Shown here piece by piece: positions 1 through 5,245 of a stretch of 5,963 nt of DNA; the stretch's first letter is position 1, and each line of letters starts with the position of its first letter. The notes beneath the pieces were generated by a model that was not told the DNA's origin, made no database searches, and was given only the letters and a program-made list of their open reading frames with translations. Source of the DNA: Schaedlerella sp. (GTDB lineage Bacteria > Bacillota > Clostridia > Lachnospirales > Lachnospiraceae). The stretch is from assembly GCA_020024595.1 (NCBI GenBank), contig JAHHTO010000149.1, forward strand, positions 1-5,963, read 5' to 3'. The position numbers and the translations under genes are program-made.

Positions 1-156
1 TTCAAGCAAATCATAAATATCGTCGAAATAGTAATAAAACGATTGTCTGGATACCCCACACTGATTGACAATATCCGTAATTGTAATAGTGTTAAGAGAT
101 TTTGCGTTCAACATCTCAATTAAGGTGTCTGTGAAGATCTGCTTCATATTTGTCAT
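1..156 (-). CDS. TetR/AcrR-family transcriptional regulator, N-terminal part only (cut by window edge)
   Basis: The first 52 codons of a reading frame that runs off the left edge. The N-terminus is a TetR-type DNA-binding domain: helix 1 around residues 4-17, then the pattern ITITDIV...CGVSRQSFYYYF at about residues 25-44. That is the TetR helix-turn-helix with its aromatic signature before the first ligand-domain helix. In this family the missing C-terminal part binds a ligand or partner and releases the protein from its operator. The N-terminal sequence resembles the DhaS-like/TetR group common in Firmicutes, but the effector cannot be inferred. The ATG at 156 is chosen because an AAAGGAG site lies 8 nt upstream; a second in-frame ATG at 147 is less well placed. 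It has its own promoter and is separated from the sugar operon by a terminator, so a role in sugar use is not implied. Confidence 0.88.
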   Translation of the reverse strand, partial: MTNMKQIFTDTLIEMLNAKSLNTITITDIVNQCGVSRQSFYYYFDDIYDLLE

Positions 157-164
157 TGCAGCTT

Positions 165-171
165 CTCCTTT
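165..171 (-). promoter_or_regulatory. Ribosome binding site of the TetR-family gene
   Basis: AAAGGAG on the minus strand, 8 nt before the ATG at 156. It decides the start. The reading frame stays open upstream to a stop at 391-393, but contains no other ATG and no better ribosome binding site. Confidence 0.8.
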
Positions 172-204
172 CTGGTAAAATACTTTTAGTATAATACAAC
201 TATA

Positions 205-232
205 ATTATAGCAACAGGCTGTACAAAAGCAA
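205..232 (-). promoter_or_regulatory. Probable sigma-A promoter of the TetR-family gene
   Basis: On the minus strand, TTGCTT (227-232) is followed after 16 bp by a perfect TATAAT (205-210). Transcription would start near 198, giving a leader of about 40 nt before the ATG at 156. A 12-bp perfect palindrome, CTATAATTATAG (200-211), covers the -10 box and is a candidate site for autoregulation. Because the palindrome is itself made of -10-like AT sequence, it could be coincidental. Confidence 0.55.
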
Positions 233-276
233 TATAGTCTTAAAAATCTAATTGTATTTAGAGCTTGTTTTCTGAT

Positions 277-359
277 TTCCTGCGTCTGCTTCTCTACATC
301 TGCAAGATGCCGATAGAGTGTACATTCCGTCAGTATATTGTAGTTAATGCCTTTTCCAT
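277..359 (-). pseudogene. Remnant of a TnpV-like transposon-encoded small protein (frameshifted and truncated)
   Basis: An AGGAGAG site (367-373) precedes an ATG at 359, but that frame stops after nine codons (MEKALTTIY). One frame over, from the A-run at 352-355, the sequence reads GINYNILTECTLYRHLADVEKQTQE down to 277. The core pattern LT..TLYRHLADVEKQTQE recalls the L-T-x-G-K-L-x-x-Y-L-A-D-I-D-x-Q-A-x-E segment of TnpV proteins carried by clostridial transposons. Adding a single A to the run would join the start to this frame as MEKGINYN, so a 1-nt deletion is the simplest explanation. Similarity ends at about 277, whereas TnpV proteins are usually over 100 residues, so the 3' part is missing. 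Recognition is by eye from a short segment. It could instead be an unrelated fragment. Confidence 0.4.
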
Positions 360-435
360 AATCTATCTCTCCTGAATTTTGATTGTACCTTCATTTTACA
401 GAGAGCGCCTCTAAAAGACGAATGTGTGGATAAAG

Positions 436-477
436 AAAATGCCGAGAAGAACCTTTTGCAGTCCTTTTCGGCATTTT
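436..477. terminator. Bidirectional rho-independent terminator
   Basis: AAAATGCCGA (436-445) pairs perfectly with TCGGCATTTT (468-477). The stem can extend by four more pairs, one of them a G-T wobble (446-449 with 464-467), leaving a 14-nt loop. On the plus strand the stem ends in a run of T (474-478). On the minus strand its T tract is TTTTCTTT (439-432). The minus orientation would end the sugar operon about 150 nt after the phosphatase stop codon. There is no plus-strand gene upstream that needs it within this window. Confidence 0.75.
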
Positions 478-537
478 TCTCCCGTTGCAATGCTCATTGT
501 ACTAATTTCAGTAAACTGTCCTTAGCACTCCCGACCA

Positions 538-570
538 TAGGCAACAAGTTTTTATTATTTTACTTGCCTA
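538..570. repeat. Bulged inverted repeat
   Basis: TAGGC plus AAGT (538-542 and 546-549, separated by a 3-nt bulge) is complementary to ACTTGCCTA (562-570) around an AT-only loop. It has no T tract at either end, so it is a poor terminator candidate. No function is assigned. Confidence 0.35.
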
Positions 571-580
571 CCTAAAAGGG

Positions 581-627
581 AGCATATCAAAAATCGATTT
601 TTCGGTGCTTTTTATATCATTTTTGAT
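581..627. repeat. AT-rich overlapping inverted repeats just after the phosphatase gene, possible weak terminator
   Basis: AAAAATCGATTTTT (589-602) is a perfect 14-bp palindrome. ATCAAAAAT (586-594) also pairs with ATTTTTGAT (619-627), which reaches into the phosphatase stop codon, so two mutually exclusive hairpins are possible. AGCA (581-584) and TGCT (606-609) flank the central palindrome, and a plus-strand T run follows (609-613). GC content of the stems is very low. This may slow polymerase or protect the 3' end of the operon transcript, but the hairpin at 436-477 is the better terminator. Confidence 0.35.
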
Positions 628-1286
628 TAGTCTGTAACCAAACTCTCCTTAATCTTGTTCATAGCTTCTACAAGTGTATCATAAATTCCACAGCTAAGTC
701 TGTACATTTCTTCTGTTGGTGCAAGCAGATCCGGTATCATAACGGCTTTACAACCAGCAGCATAACCTGCCCGGATACCATTTAAACTGTCTTCAAATAC
801 ATAACACTCTTCTGGTCTGCATCTGATTTTCTCTGCTGCAAGAAGAAATATATCCGGTGCAGGTTTTCCGTTTTCCACTTCTGTACCACTTACAATTGCC
901 TCAAAATAAGATCTGATTCCGGCAATCTCAAGATTGCTTTCAATCTGCTCTTTTGAACTACTGCTCGCCACAACAAGATGGACTTTCTTTTTTCTAAAAT
1001 ATTGCAGGATTTCATTAACGCCCAACTTCTTCGGAACATGCACTTCCAATTTCTTCCGTACCCTTGCCATACATTCATCCTGAATTTCTCTGCCATCTGA
1101 TATTCTATAATATTTTTCAATTGCGCGACACATATAGCTTCCATTCGTTCCCGATATTGTCCTAGCAAAATCTTCTGGAAGATGCACACCTCTCTCTTCT
1201 GCAATTTCATTCCAGGTCTGCTGAAAAATTTTTTCCGTATCAAACAGCAGACCATCCATATCAAAAATAGCTCCTCTACATTTCAT
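627..1286 (-). CDS. HAD-superfamily hydrolase, subfamily IA (beta-phosphoglucomutase/sugar-phosphatase-like)
   Basis: A 219-residue cytoplasmic enzyme of normal length for the family, likely hydrolysing a small phosphorylated metabolite. All four HAD motifs are visible. Motif I is DMDGLLFDT, with nucleophile D9 and acid/base D11. Motif II is the Ser run at 108-111. Motif III is K141 in GKPAPD. Motif IV is FEDS (164-167), holding the Mg-binding E165/D166. A helical C1-type cap occupies about residues 16-85. The DMDGLLFDTE form is more usual in phosphatases (2-deoxyglucose-6-phosphatase or pseudouridine-5'-phosphatase type) than in true beta-phosphoglucomutases, so a phosphatase is favoured. 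It is the last gene of the operon. Its start overlaps the transporter stop by 11 nt, and the only AAGGAAG lies 17 nt away, so translation is probably coupled. A role in removing off-pathway sugar phosphates, as proposed for AraL in Bacillus, is inference. Confidence 0.9.
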   Translation of the reverse strand: MKCRGAIFDMDGLLFDTEKIFQQTWNEIAEERGVHLPEDFARTISGTNGSYMCRAIEKYYRISDGREIQDECMARVRKKLEVHVPKKLGVNEILQYFRKKKVHLVVASSSSKEQIESNLEIAGIRSYFEAIVSGTEVENGKPAPDIFLLAAEKIRCRPEECYVFEDSLNGIRAGYAAGCKAVMIPDLLAPTEEMYRLSCGIYDTLVEAMNKIKESLVTD

Positions 1287-2613
1287 AAGCCATTTTCTGT
1301 CTTCTTCCTTCTAATTCTTCTGTCATCGTTCCTCTGATACTGTCTAATTTATAAAAATAAGTCAGACAGGCAATGATAACGCAAAGTGCAATCGGAATCC
1401 AGATAAAGCAAATCTCAATATAAGAAAGTGCTTTTGGTGTCTGCACAGCATTTGCCACATAACCGCCATTTTTCAGGAAAACCCCAATAATAAAGCTGGT
1501 AAGTCCCATTCCACCTTTTACAAAAAATCCCTGCAAAGCAGCAATCAGGCCTGCAATGCTTGAATTTTTCTGATACTCAGAGTAATCAATCACATCCGGC
1601 TGCATCGCAAATGTAATACCGAAAATCCCGTAAATACCAAGCCCTGTAATCACAAGTCCTCCGAGAAGGCAACCTGCAGAATTTTTTCCACTAAAAATCA
1701 GCAAATTACCTGCGATGTAAAGTCCCACACTTAAGAACATCAGATTTCTCTTACTAAACTTTTTCTCCAGTGCCGGCAGAGCAAGCAGCATCGGAAGTCC
1801 AGATAAAATACCAAGAATTCCTACAAGTGACAACCATTCCGTTCTACCAAGATTATACTTGAAGTAGTAGAGTACAGTTGTATTTCTCACCACATACAGC
1901 GAAAAATAAAACAAATTCAGAAGAAATAATATCCATGCTTGCCCGGTCAATCCTTTCAGACTTTCTTTCAGGCTTGTTTTTTCATTGCTTACTGTTGGTG
2001 GTACAACTTCTTTGGTGTACTTAAATGTGATAAAGAAAATAAACATCGCCACAATTCCATAGATGGTCATTGTTATAAGATATCCTTTTGCTTCATTTCT
2101 ACTACCAAAAATTTTTACCATCGGTGCAGTAATTGTCATAACAACTGCGGTTCCGACCATTGCGCAAATCATTCGGGTAGATACCAGAATATCTCTTTCA
2201 TGCACATCGGATGTCAGTCTTGGAACAATAGTATTCAGCGGTATATTTACCACTGTATACGCTGTACAAAGCAGACAGTAAGTTACATACGCCCAAATCA
2301 GTTTTCCGGCGCTTCCCAGATTCGGGATATAAAAAGTCAGAAATGTAAATATTGCAAACGGAACAGCTCCCAGTACAAAGTATGGTCTACCTTGCCCCCA
2401 TCTGGTATGGGTTCGGTCTACAATCATTCCCATACCGGTATCTGTAAGTGCATCAATAAACTTTGTGATCAGCATCATTGTTCCCGCTGCCGCTGCTGTA
2501 ATTCCAAATACATCTGTATAAAATACCATCAGATAGGACGCCATTGTACTGAAGACCAGGTTGCATCCCAGATCTCCGATTCCATATCCAATTCTCTTCT
2601 TCCATTTCTCCAT
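1276..2613 (-). CDS. GPH-family sugar:cation symporter (MelB/XylP/YicJ-like)
   Basis: A 445-residue inner-membrane transporter with about twelve hydrophobic segments, for example near residues 18-38, 78-98, 105-123, 147-165, 178-198, 225-245, 258-275, 290-308, 313-335, 354-380 and 398-420. The family imports glycosides, pentosides or hexuronides with Na+ or H+. Family marks include GYGIGDLGCN, FYTDVFGI, the pattern KFIDALTDTGMGMIVDRT...RWGQGRPY, and YTVVNIPLNTIVPRLTSD..ER. D54 and D58 match MelB D55 and D59 in the cation site. MelB D19 and D124 are replaced here by N18 and N123, so ion coupling or sugar recognition differs from melibiose permease. The ATG at 2613 is preferred because GGGAG lies 7 nt upstream; an in-frame GTG at 2619 sits only 1 nt from that site. 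It begins 16 nt after the kinase stop. Its substrate is inferred from neighbours to be a polyol or pentose-like sugar. Confidence 0.92.
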   Translation of the reverse strand: MEKWKKRIGYGIGDLGCNLVFSTMASYLMVFYTDVFGITAAAAGTMMLITKFIDALTDTGMGMIVDRTHTRWGQGRPYFVLGAVPFAIFTFLTFYIPNLGSAGKLIWAYVTYCLLCTAYTVVNIPLNTIVPRLTSDVHERDILVSTRMICAMVGTAVVMTITAPMVKIFGSRNEAKGYLITMTIYGIVAMFIFFITFKYTKEVVPPTVSNEKTSLKESLKGLTGQAWILFLLNLFYFSLYVVRNTTVLYYFKYNLGRTEWLSLVGILGILSGLPMLLALPALEKKFSKRNLMFLSVGLYIAGNLLIFSGKNSAGCLLGGLVITGLGIYGIFGITFAMQPDVIDYSEYQKNSSIAGLIAALQGFFVKGGMGLTSFIIGVFLKNGGYVANAVQTPKALSYIEICFIWIPIALCVIIACLTYFYKLDSIRGTMTEELEGRRQKMAYEM

Positions 2614-2620
2614 AGCCACT

Positions 2621-2625
2621 CTCCC
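2621..2625 (-). promoter_or_regulatory. Ribosome binding site that sets the transporter start
   Basis: GGGAG on the minus strand, 7 nt before the ATG at 2613 and only 1 nt before the upstream in-frame GTG at 2619. The spacing favours the ATG. Confidence 0.7.
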
Positions 2626-2629
2626 ATTT

Positions 2630-4225
2630 TTACCAATTCATCACTTCAATTGTTTTTTTCTCGATTTCAAGCCCCGCCTTATACCGAGCCATAAAGACAT
2701 CAAATCCTTTTTTATCTTCCTCATATGGGGAAATTGTATTTCCTGCAAGCCCACTGAAAATTCGCTTCTCCAGATAATCCTCCAGCCTTTCACCTTCTTT
2801 TTTATCAATCAGATATGCTGCCAGAAGTGCAATACCCCATGCACCGCCTTCACTTGCTGTATCCATTACTGTGACCGGCGCACCAACTGCCGCCGCAAGA
2901 TATCTCTGTCCAACCATTTTTGTCTTAAAAAAACCGCCATGTCCCATAATTCGATCCACTTTTACCTTTTCGTTTTCTATTAGAATGTCCAGTCCCATTT
3001 TGACAGCTCCTAGTGAAGTATAAAGATGCGCTTTCATAAAGTTTGCAAGATTGAAATTGCTCTCCGGTGTACGAAGGAACGCGAGGCGCCCCTCGTTGAC
3101 CATCGTAATGTTCTCTCCAGAGTAATATCCATACGCCAGAAGTCCTCCACAGTCTGGATCTCCATCCAATGAATTGGTATATAATTTGCCAAACAATTCT
3201 CCCCTATCGGCCTGATATCCCATCAGTTTTGCGAATTCTCCAAATAAGTCTACCCAAGCATTCAGATCCGAAGTTCCATTATTGGCATGTGACATCGCAC
3301 ACGGAAAACCGGACGGTGTTGTAACCATATCAATTTCTCTATAAACTTTGCTGAGCTGTTTTTCCAAAACAATCATCGCAAAGGTACTGGTTCCCGCAGA
3401 TACATTTCCAGTTCTCGGCGCTACAGAATTTGTCGCTGTCATACCCGTTCCCGCATCCCCTTCGGGTGGGCACATCGGAACCCCGGCTTCCAGATTTCCG
3501 GTCTCATCCAGAAATGTGGCTCCCTCCTTTGTAAGGACTCCGGCCTGCTCTCCAGCAACAAGTACTTCCGGGAAAATATCTCTCAACTTCCAGTCATATG
3601 CATATTTTTCTGTCAGAGCATCAAACTTCTGAACCATCTCTTCGTCGTAATCACAACTATCCGAATCAATCGGGAACATTCCAGCAGCATCACCCACTCC
3701 AATCACTTTCTTACCGGACAGCTTCCAGTGGATATAACCGCTGAGTGTCGATACATATGCTAGCCTTTTTACATGTTCCTCCCGATTCAGAATTCTCTGG
3801 TACAAATGTGCCACACTCCAACGGAGAGGAATATTGAATTGAAAAAGCTCTGTCAGTTCATCTGCCGCATCCTGGGTATTGGTATTCCTCCAAGTCTGAA
3901 ACGGTGCGATTTGATTCCCATCTTTATCCAGTGCCATATATCCATGCATCATAGCACTGACTCCAATCGATCCGATCTTCCGAAGTGTCACCCCATATTT
4001 TTTCTCGACTTCCTCACGCAGAGAACGATAACAGCTACGAAGTCCTGCATGAATCTCTTCTATACTATAAGTCCAGATATTATTGATAAAAGAATTCTCC
4101 CAGTCATGAATTCCAACTGCAAGTACTTTTCCACTCAGATCAATTAGTACTCCTTTAATTCTTGTTGAGCCAAGTTCAATATCAAGTGCCGTCTTTCCAT
4201 TCAAAATCGAATCTTTTCGGTTCAT
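2630..4225 (-). CDS. FGGY-family carbohydrate kinase (xylulokinase/ribulokinase-like, substrate unknown)
   Basis: A 531-residue cytoplasmic ATP-dependent sugar kinase, likely phosphorylating the ketose made by the neighbouring dehydrogenase. The phosphate-1 loop is LDIELGSTRIK (residues 14-24), where the Asp usual two residues before the Gly is E17. The xylulokinase-type MMHG motif is at about 92-95. The usual W-x-D-x-R-T substrate segment reads TWRNTNT (about 111-117), so the sugar pocket is not that of a standard xylulokinase. The probable catalytic base is D257 in PPEGDAGTG, followed by SAGTS (about 276-280) and the C-terminal ATP-site motif GHGGFFKT (about 428-435). Length is somewhat above the roughly 500 residues of classical XylB. 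The ATG at 4225 is chosen because AGGAG lies 9 nt upstream; an in-frame TTG at 4261 would overlap the dehydrogenase stop. The gene follows the dehydrogenase by 26 nt. The family call is firm and the substrate is inferred. Confidence 0.93.
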   Translation of the reverse strand: MNRKDSILNGKTALDIELGSTRIKGVLIDLSGKVLAVGIHDWENSFINNIWTYSIEEIHAGLRSCYRSLREEVEKKYGVTLRKIGSIGVSAMMHGYMALDKDGNQIAPFQTWRNTNTQDAADELTELFQFNIPLRWSVAHLYQRILNREEHVKRLAYVSTLSGYIHWKLSGKKVIGVGDAAGMFPIDSDSCDYDEEMVQKFDALTEKYAYDWKLRDIFPEVLVAGEQAGVLTKEGATFLDETGNLEAGVPMCPPEGDAGTGMTATNSVAPRTGNVSAGTSTFAMIVLEKQLSKVYREIDMVTTPSGFPCAMSHANNGTSDLNAWVDLFGEFAKLMGYQADRGELFGKLYTNSLDGDPDCGGLLAYGYYSGENITMVNEGRLAFLRTPESNFNLANFMKAHLYTSLGAVKMGLDILIENEKVKVDRIMGHGGFFKTKMVGQRYLAAAVGAPVTVMDTASEGGAWGIALLAAYLIDKKEGERLEDYLEKRIFSGLAGNTISPYEEDKKGFDVFMARYKAGLEIEKKTIEVMNW

Positions 4226-4234
4226 TTCATTTCT

Positions 4235-4239
4235 CTCCT
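4235..4239 (-). promoter_or_regulatory. Ribosome binding site that sets the kinase start
   Basis: AGGAG on the minus strand, inside AAAAGGAGAG, 9 nt before the ATG at 4225. A nearer ATG at 4230 is out of frame and ends after two codons. The site argues against the longer frame from the TTG at 4261. Confidence 0.7.
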
Positions 4240-4251
4240 TTTCTGTCTTCT

Positions 4252-5028
4252 TTAGAAACAAGTAAATGCTCCATCAATAACGAAGTCTGATCCTGTTGTA
4301 AATGTACTGGTGTCTCCTGCAAGGTATACACAAATAGATTCCAGTTCTTCCGGTTTTCCCATCCTTCCAAGTGGTGCCATCTGATTCCATTTTTCAATCA
4401 ACGGAATCAATGCCGGTGAATTCAGTGTCAGTTCAGTTCCAATGTATCCCGGGCTAATGCAGTTAACACGTACTCCTCTTTTTGCCCATTCTATAGCAAG
4501 TGATTTGGTAAGTTGAATCACACCCGCTTTGGATGCATTGTACGCACACTGTGGCTGAGGTACATTGACAATATGCGCTGACATAGAAGCAGTATTGATG
4601 ATGGATCCACCTCCATGTGACAACATATATTTTCCTGCTGCGATATCTGTAAGAAAGATTCCATTCAAGTTAATATTGATAACCTTGCTCCACTGTTCAA
4701 AAGCCATCTCTTCTGCCGGAGCATTGATGCAGATTCCTGCATTATTGTGGCAGAAATCAAGACCGCCAAGTTCTGCAACAACCTGTTCTACCATTGCATC
4801 AACTTCATCTTTCTTTGTACAATCTGTCTTGATCGCAATTACTCTTCTTCCTGTCTGTTCTGCCAACTCTTTTGCTGTCTTTTTGGCTTCCTCGTAATCA
4901 AGATCCACGATTGCGACATCTGCTCCTGCTTCCGCAAATGCAGTCGCTGTGCTTTTTCCAATTCCTCTTGCACCTCCTGTTACAAATCCTTTTTTTCCGT
5001 CCAGTCTCATTTTTTCAATAATTCCCAT
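4252..5028 (-). CDS. SDR-family polyol (arabinitol/mannitol-type) dehydrogenase
   Basis: A 258-residue cytoplasmic short-chain dehydrogenase of classical length, expected to interconvert a polyol and its ketose with a nicotinamide cofactor. The Rossmann motif TGGARGIG is at 17-24. D42 at the end of the second strand (VAIVDLD) favours NAD(H) over NADP(H). NNAG is at 95-98, N120 lies on the active-site helix, S148 is catalytic, and Y163-x3-K167 completes the tetrad. The segment around SMSAHIVNVPQPQ..YNASKAGV and the C-terminal FVIDGAFTCF recall D-arabinitol 2-dehydrogenases and mannitol/sorbose reductases of this family. The ATG at 5028 has AGGAG 6 nt upstream; an in-frame ATG at 5067 would place that site inside the gene and lacks its own. 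It is the first gene of the operon, behind the promoter at 5086-5114. The exact polyol cannot be read from sequence. Confidence 0.93.
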   Translation of the reverse strand: MGIIEKMRLDGKKGFVTGGARGIGKSTATAFAEAGADVAIVDLDYEEAKKTAKELAEQTGRRVIAIKTDCTKKDEVDAMVEQVVAELGGLDFCHNNAGICINAPAEEMAFEQWSKVININLNGIFLTDIAAGKYMLSHGGGSIINTASMSAHIVNVPQPQCAYNASKAGVIQLTKSLAIEWAKRGVRVNCISPGYIGTELTLNSPALIPLIEKWNQMAPLGRMGKPEELESICVYLAGDTSTFTTGSDFVIDGAFTCF

Positions 5029-5034
5029 GACGCT

Positions 5035-5039
5035 CTCCT
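5035..5039 (-). promoter_or_regulatory. Ribosome binding site that sets the dehydrogenase start
   Basis: AGGAG on the minus strand, 6 nt before the ATG at 5028. This supports the 258-residue protein rather than the 271-residue frame from the ATG at 5067. Confidence 0.75.
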
Positions 5040-5076
5040 TTTCTTTTAATTCATTTTGTAAAATCATTTATCAAAT

Positions 5077-5086
5077 TGTAATTACA
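5077..5086. promoter_or_regulatory. Candidate operator at the operon transcription start
   Basis: TGTAATTACA is a perfect 10-bp palindrome that touches the -10 box of the operon promoter (5086-5091) and covers the predicted start near 5079. A TTGTAA half-copy recurs 20 bp further downstream (5056-5061 and 5076-5081). A repressor bound here would block initiation. The divergent ROK regulator is the obvious candidate, but the site does not match a ROK consensus that I can recall with certainty. Confidence 0.4.
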
Positions 5087-5114
5087 TATTAGTTCATCAT
5101 TCCAAATTCGTCAA
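5086..5114 (-). promoter_or_regulatory. Sigma-A promoter of the dehydrogenase-kinase-transporter-phosphatase operon
   Basis: On the minus strand, TTGACG (5109-5114) is followed after exactly 17 bp by TAATAT (5086-5091). The -35 matches consensus at five of six positions and the -10 at four of six. Long A/T tracts at 5129-5150 lie upstream and could act as an UP element. Predicted start is near 5079, giving a leader of about 50 nt. I see no riboswitch-like structure in that leader. Confidence 0.65.
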
Positions 5115-5128
5115 TCTGTAATAATATC

Positions 5129-5150
5129 TAATTTTTTTTTCAAAAAATTA
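5129..5150. repeat. A/T-only inverted repeat between the divergent promoters
   Basis: TAATTTTTT (5129-5137) is perfectly complementary to AAAAAATTA (5142-5150) around a 4-nt centre, TTTC. It lies between the two promoters. It may be a curved or UP-element-like tract, or a regulator site. A terminator role is unlikely because the stem has no G or C. Confidence 0.4.
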
Positions 5151-5174
5151 TGCAATTTACACAATAGAAGTGTA

Positions 5175-5203
5175 GTTTAATTCTTGTTATAATATGATTA
5201 AAC
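5175..5203. promoter_or_regulatory. Candidate operator flanking the ROK regulator promoter
   Basis: GTTTAAT (5175-5181) and ATTAAAC (5197-5203) form a perfect 7-bp inverted repeat with a 15-bp spacer. The arms flank the -10 box at 5188-5193 and are centred on it within a base. This suits autorepression of the ROK gene, and DNA looping to the site near 5077-5086 is possible. AT-rich DNA makes chance repeats common, so confidence is moderate. Confidence 0.45.
5185..5193 (+). promoter_or_regulatory. Extended -10 promoter of the ROK regulator gene
   Basis: TGTTATAAT combines a perfect TATAAT (5188-5193) with an upstream TG in the extended -10 position (5185-5186). No good -35 box stands 16-18 bp upstream, which is usual for extended -10 promoters. 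Transcription would start near 5200. Confidence 0.6.
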
Positions 5204-5245
5204 CTTTATTTTACAAAATAGCTTTACAGAATGGATTATTCAATT

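Larger units (their letters stand above)
157..626. other. 470-bp stretch without an intact gene
   Basis: It separates the sugar operon from the TetR-family gene. It holds the TetR promoter (205-232), the TnpV-like relic (277-359), the bidirectional hairpin (436-477) and AT-rich inverted repeats (538-627). Short open frames exist, for example minus-strand frames of about 27-35 codons across 390-500, but none has a convincing ribosome binding site or a recognisable product. Nothing else is supported. Confidence 0.6.

Noticed and set aside
307..375. A plus-strand 22-codon open frame starting at 307.
   Set aside because: It has no ribosome binding site, and the minus-strand TnpV-like reading explains the same bases better.
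157..390. An in-frame upstream extension of the TetR-family gene: the same frame is open from 390 to 1 and passes through the TnpV-like segment, as if it were a fusion protein.
   Set aside because: There is no ATG in the extension. A promoter and ribosome binding site fit the start at 156, and the stretch between 157 and 276 has no protein-like composition. The open frame is probably chance.
1939..2983. Plus-strand open frames across the transporter and kinase genes, up to about 250 codons.
   Set aside because: They are antisense to strongly supported genes, rich in Cys/His/Ser/Ile from reverse-complement codons, and match no family.
4226..4261. A 12-residue extension of the kinase from a TTG at 4261.
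   Set aside because: TTG is a weak start, it would overlap the dehydrogenase stop, and AGGAG is correctly spaced for the ATG at 4225.
5029..5067. A 13-residue N-terminal extension of the dehydrogenase from the ATG at 5067.
   Set aside because: The AGGAG site at 5035-5039 sits 6 nt before the ATG at 5028, and the shorter protein has the usual SDR spacing to TGGARGIG.
5029..5079. A riboswitch or other structured leader before the dehydrogenase.
   Set aside because: The leader is about 50 nt, very AT-rich, and shows no conserved stem or terminator/antiterminator pair.
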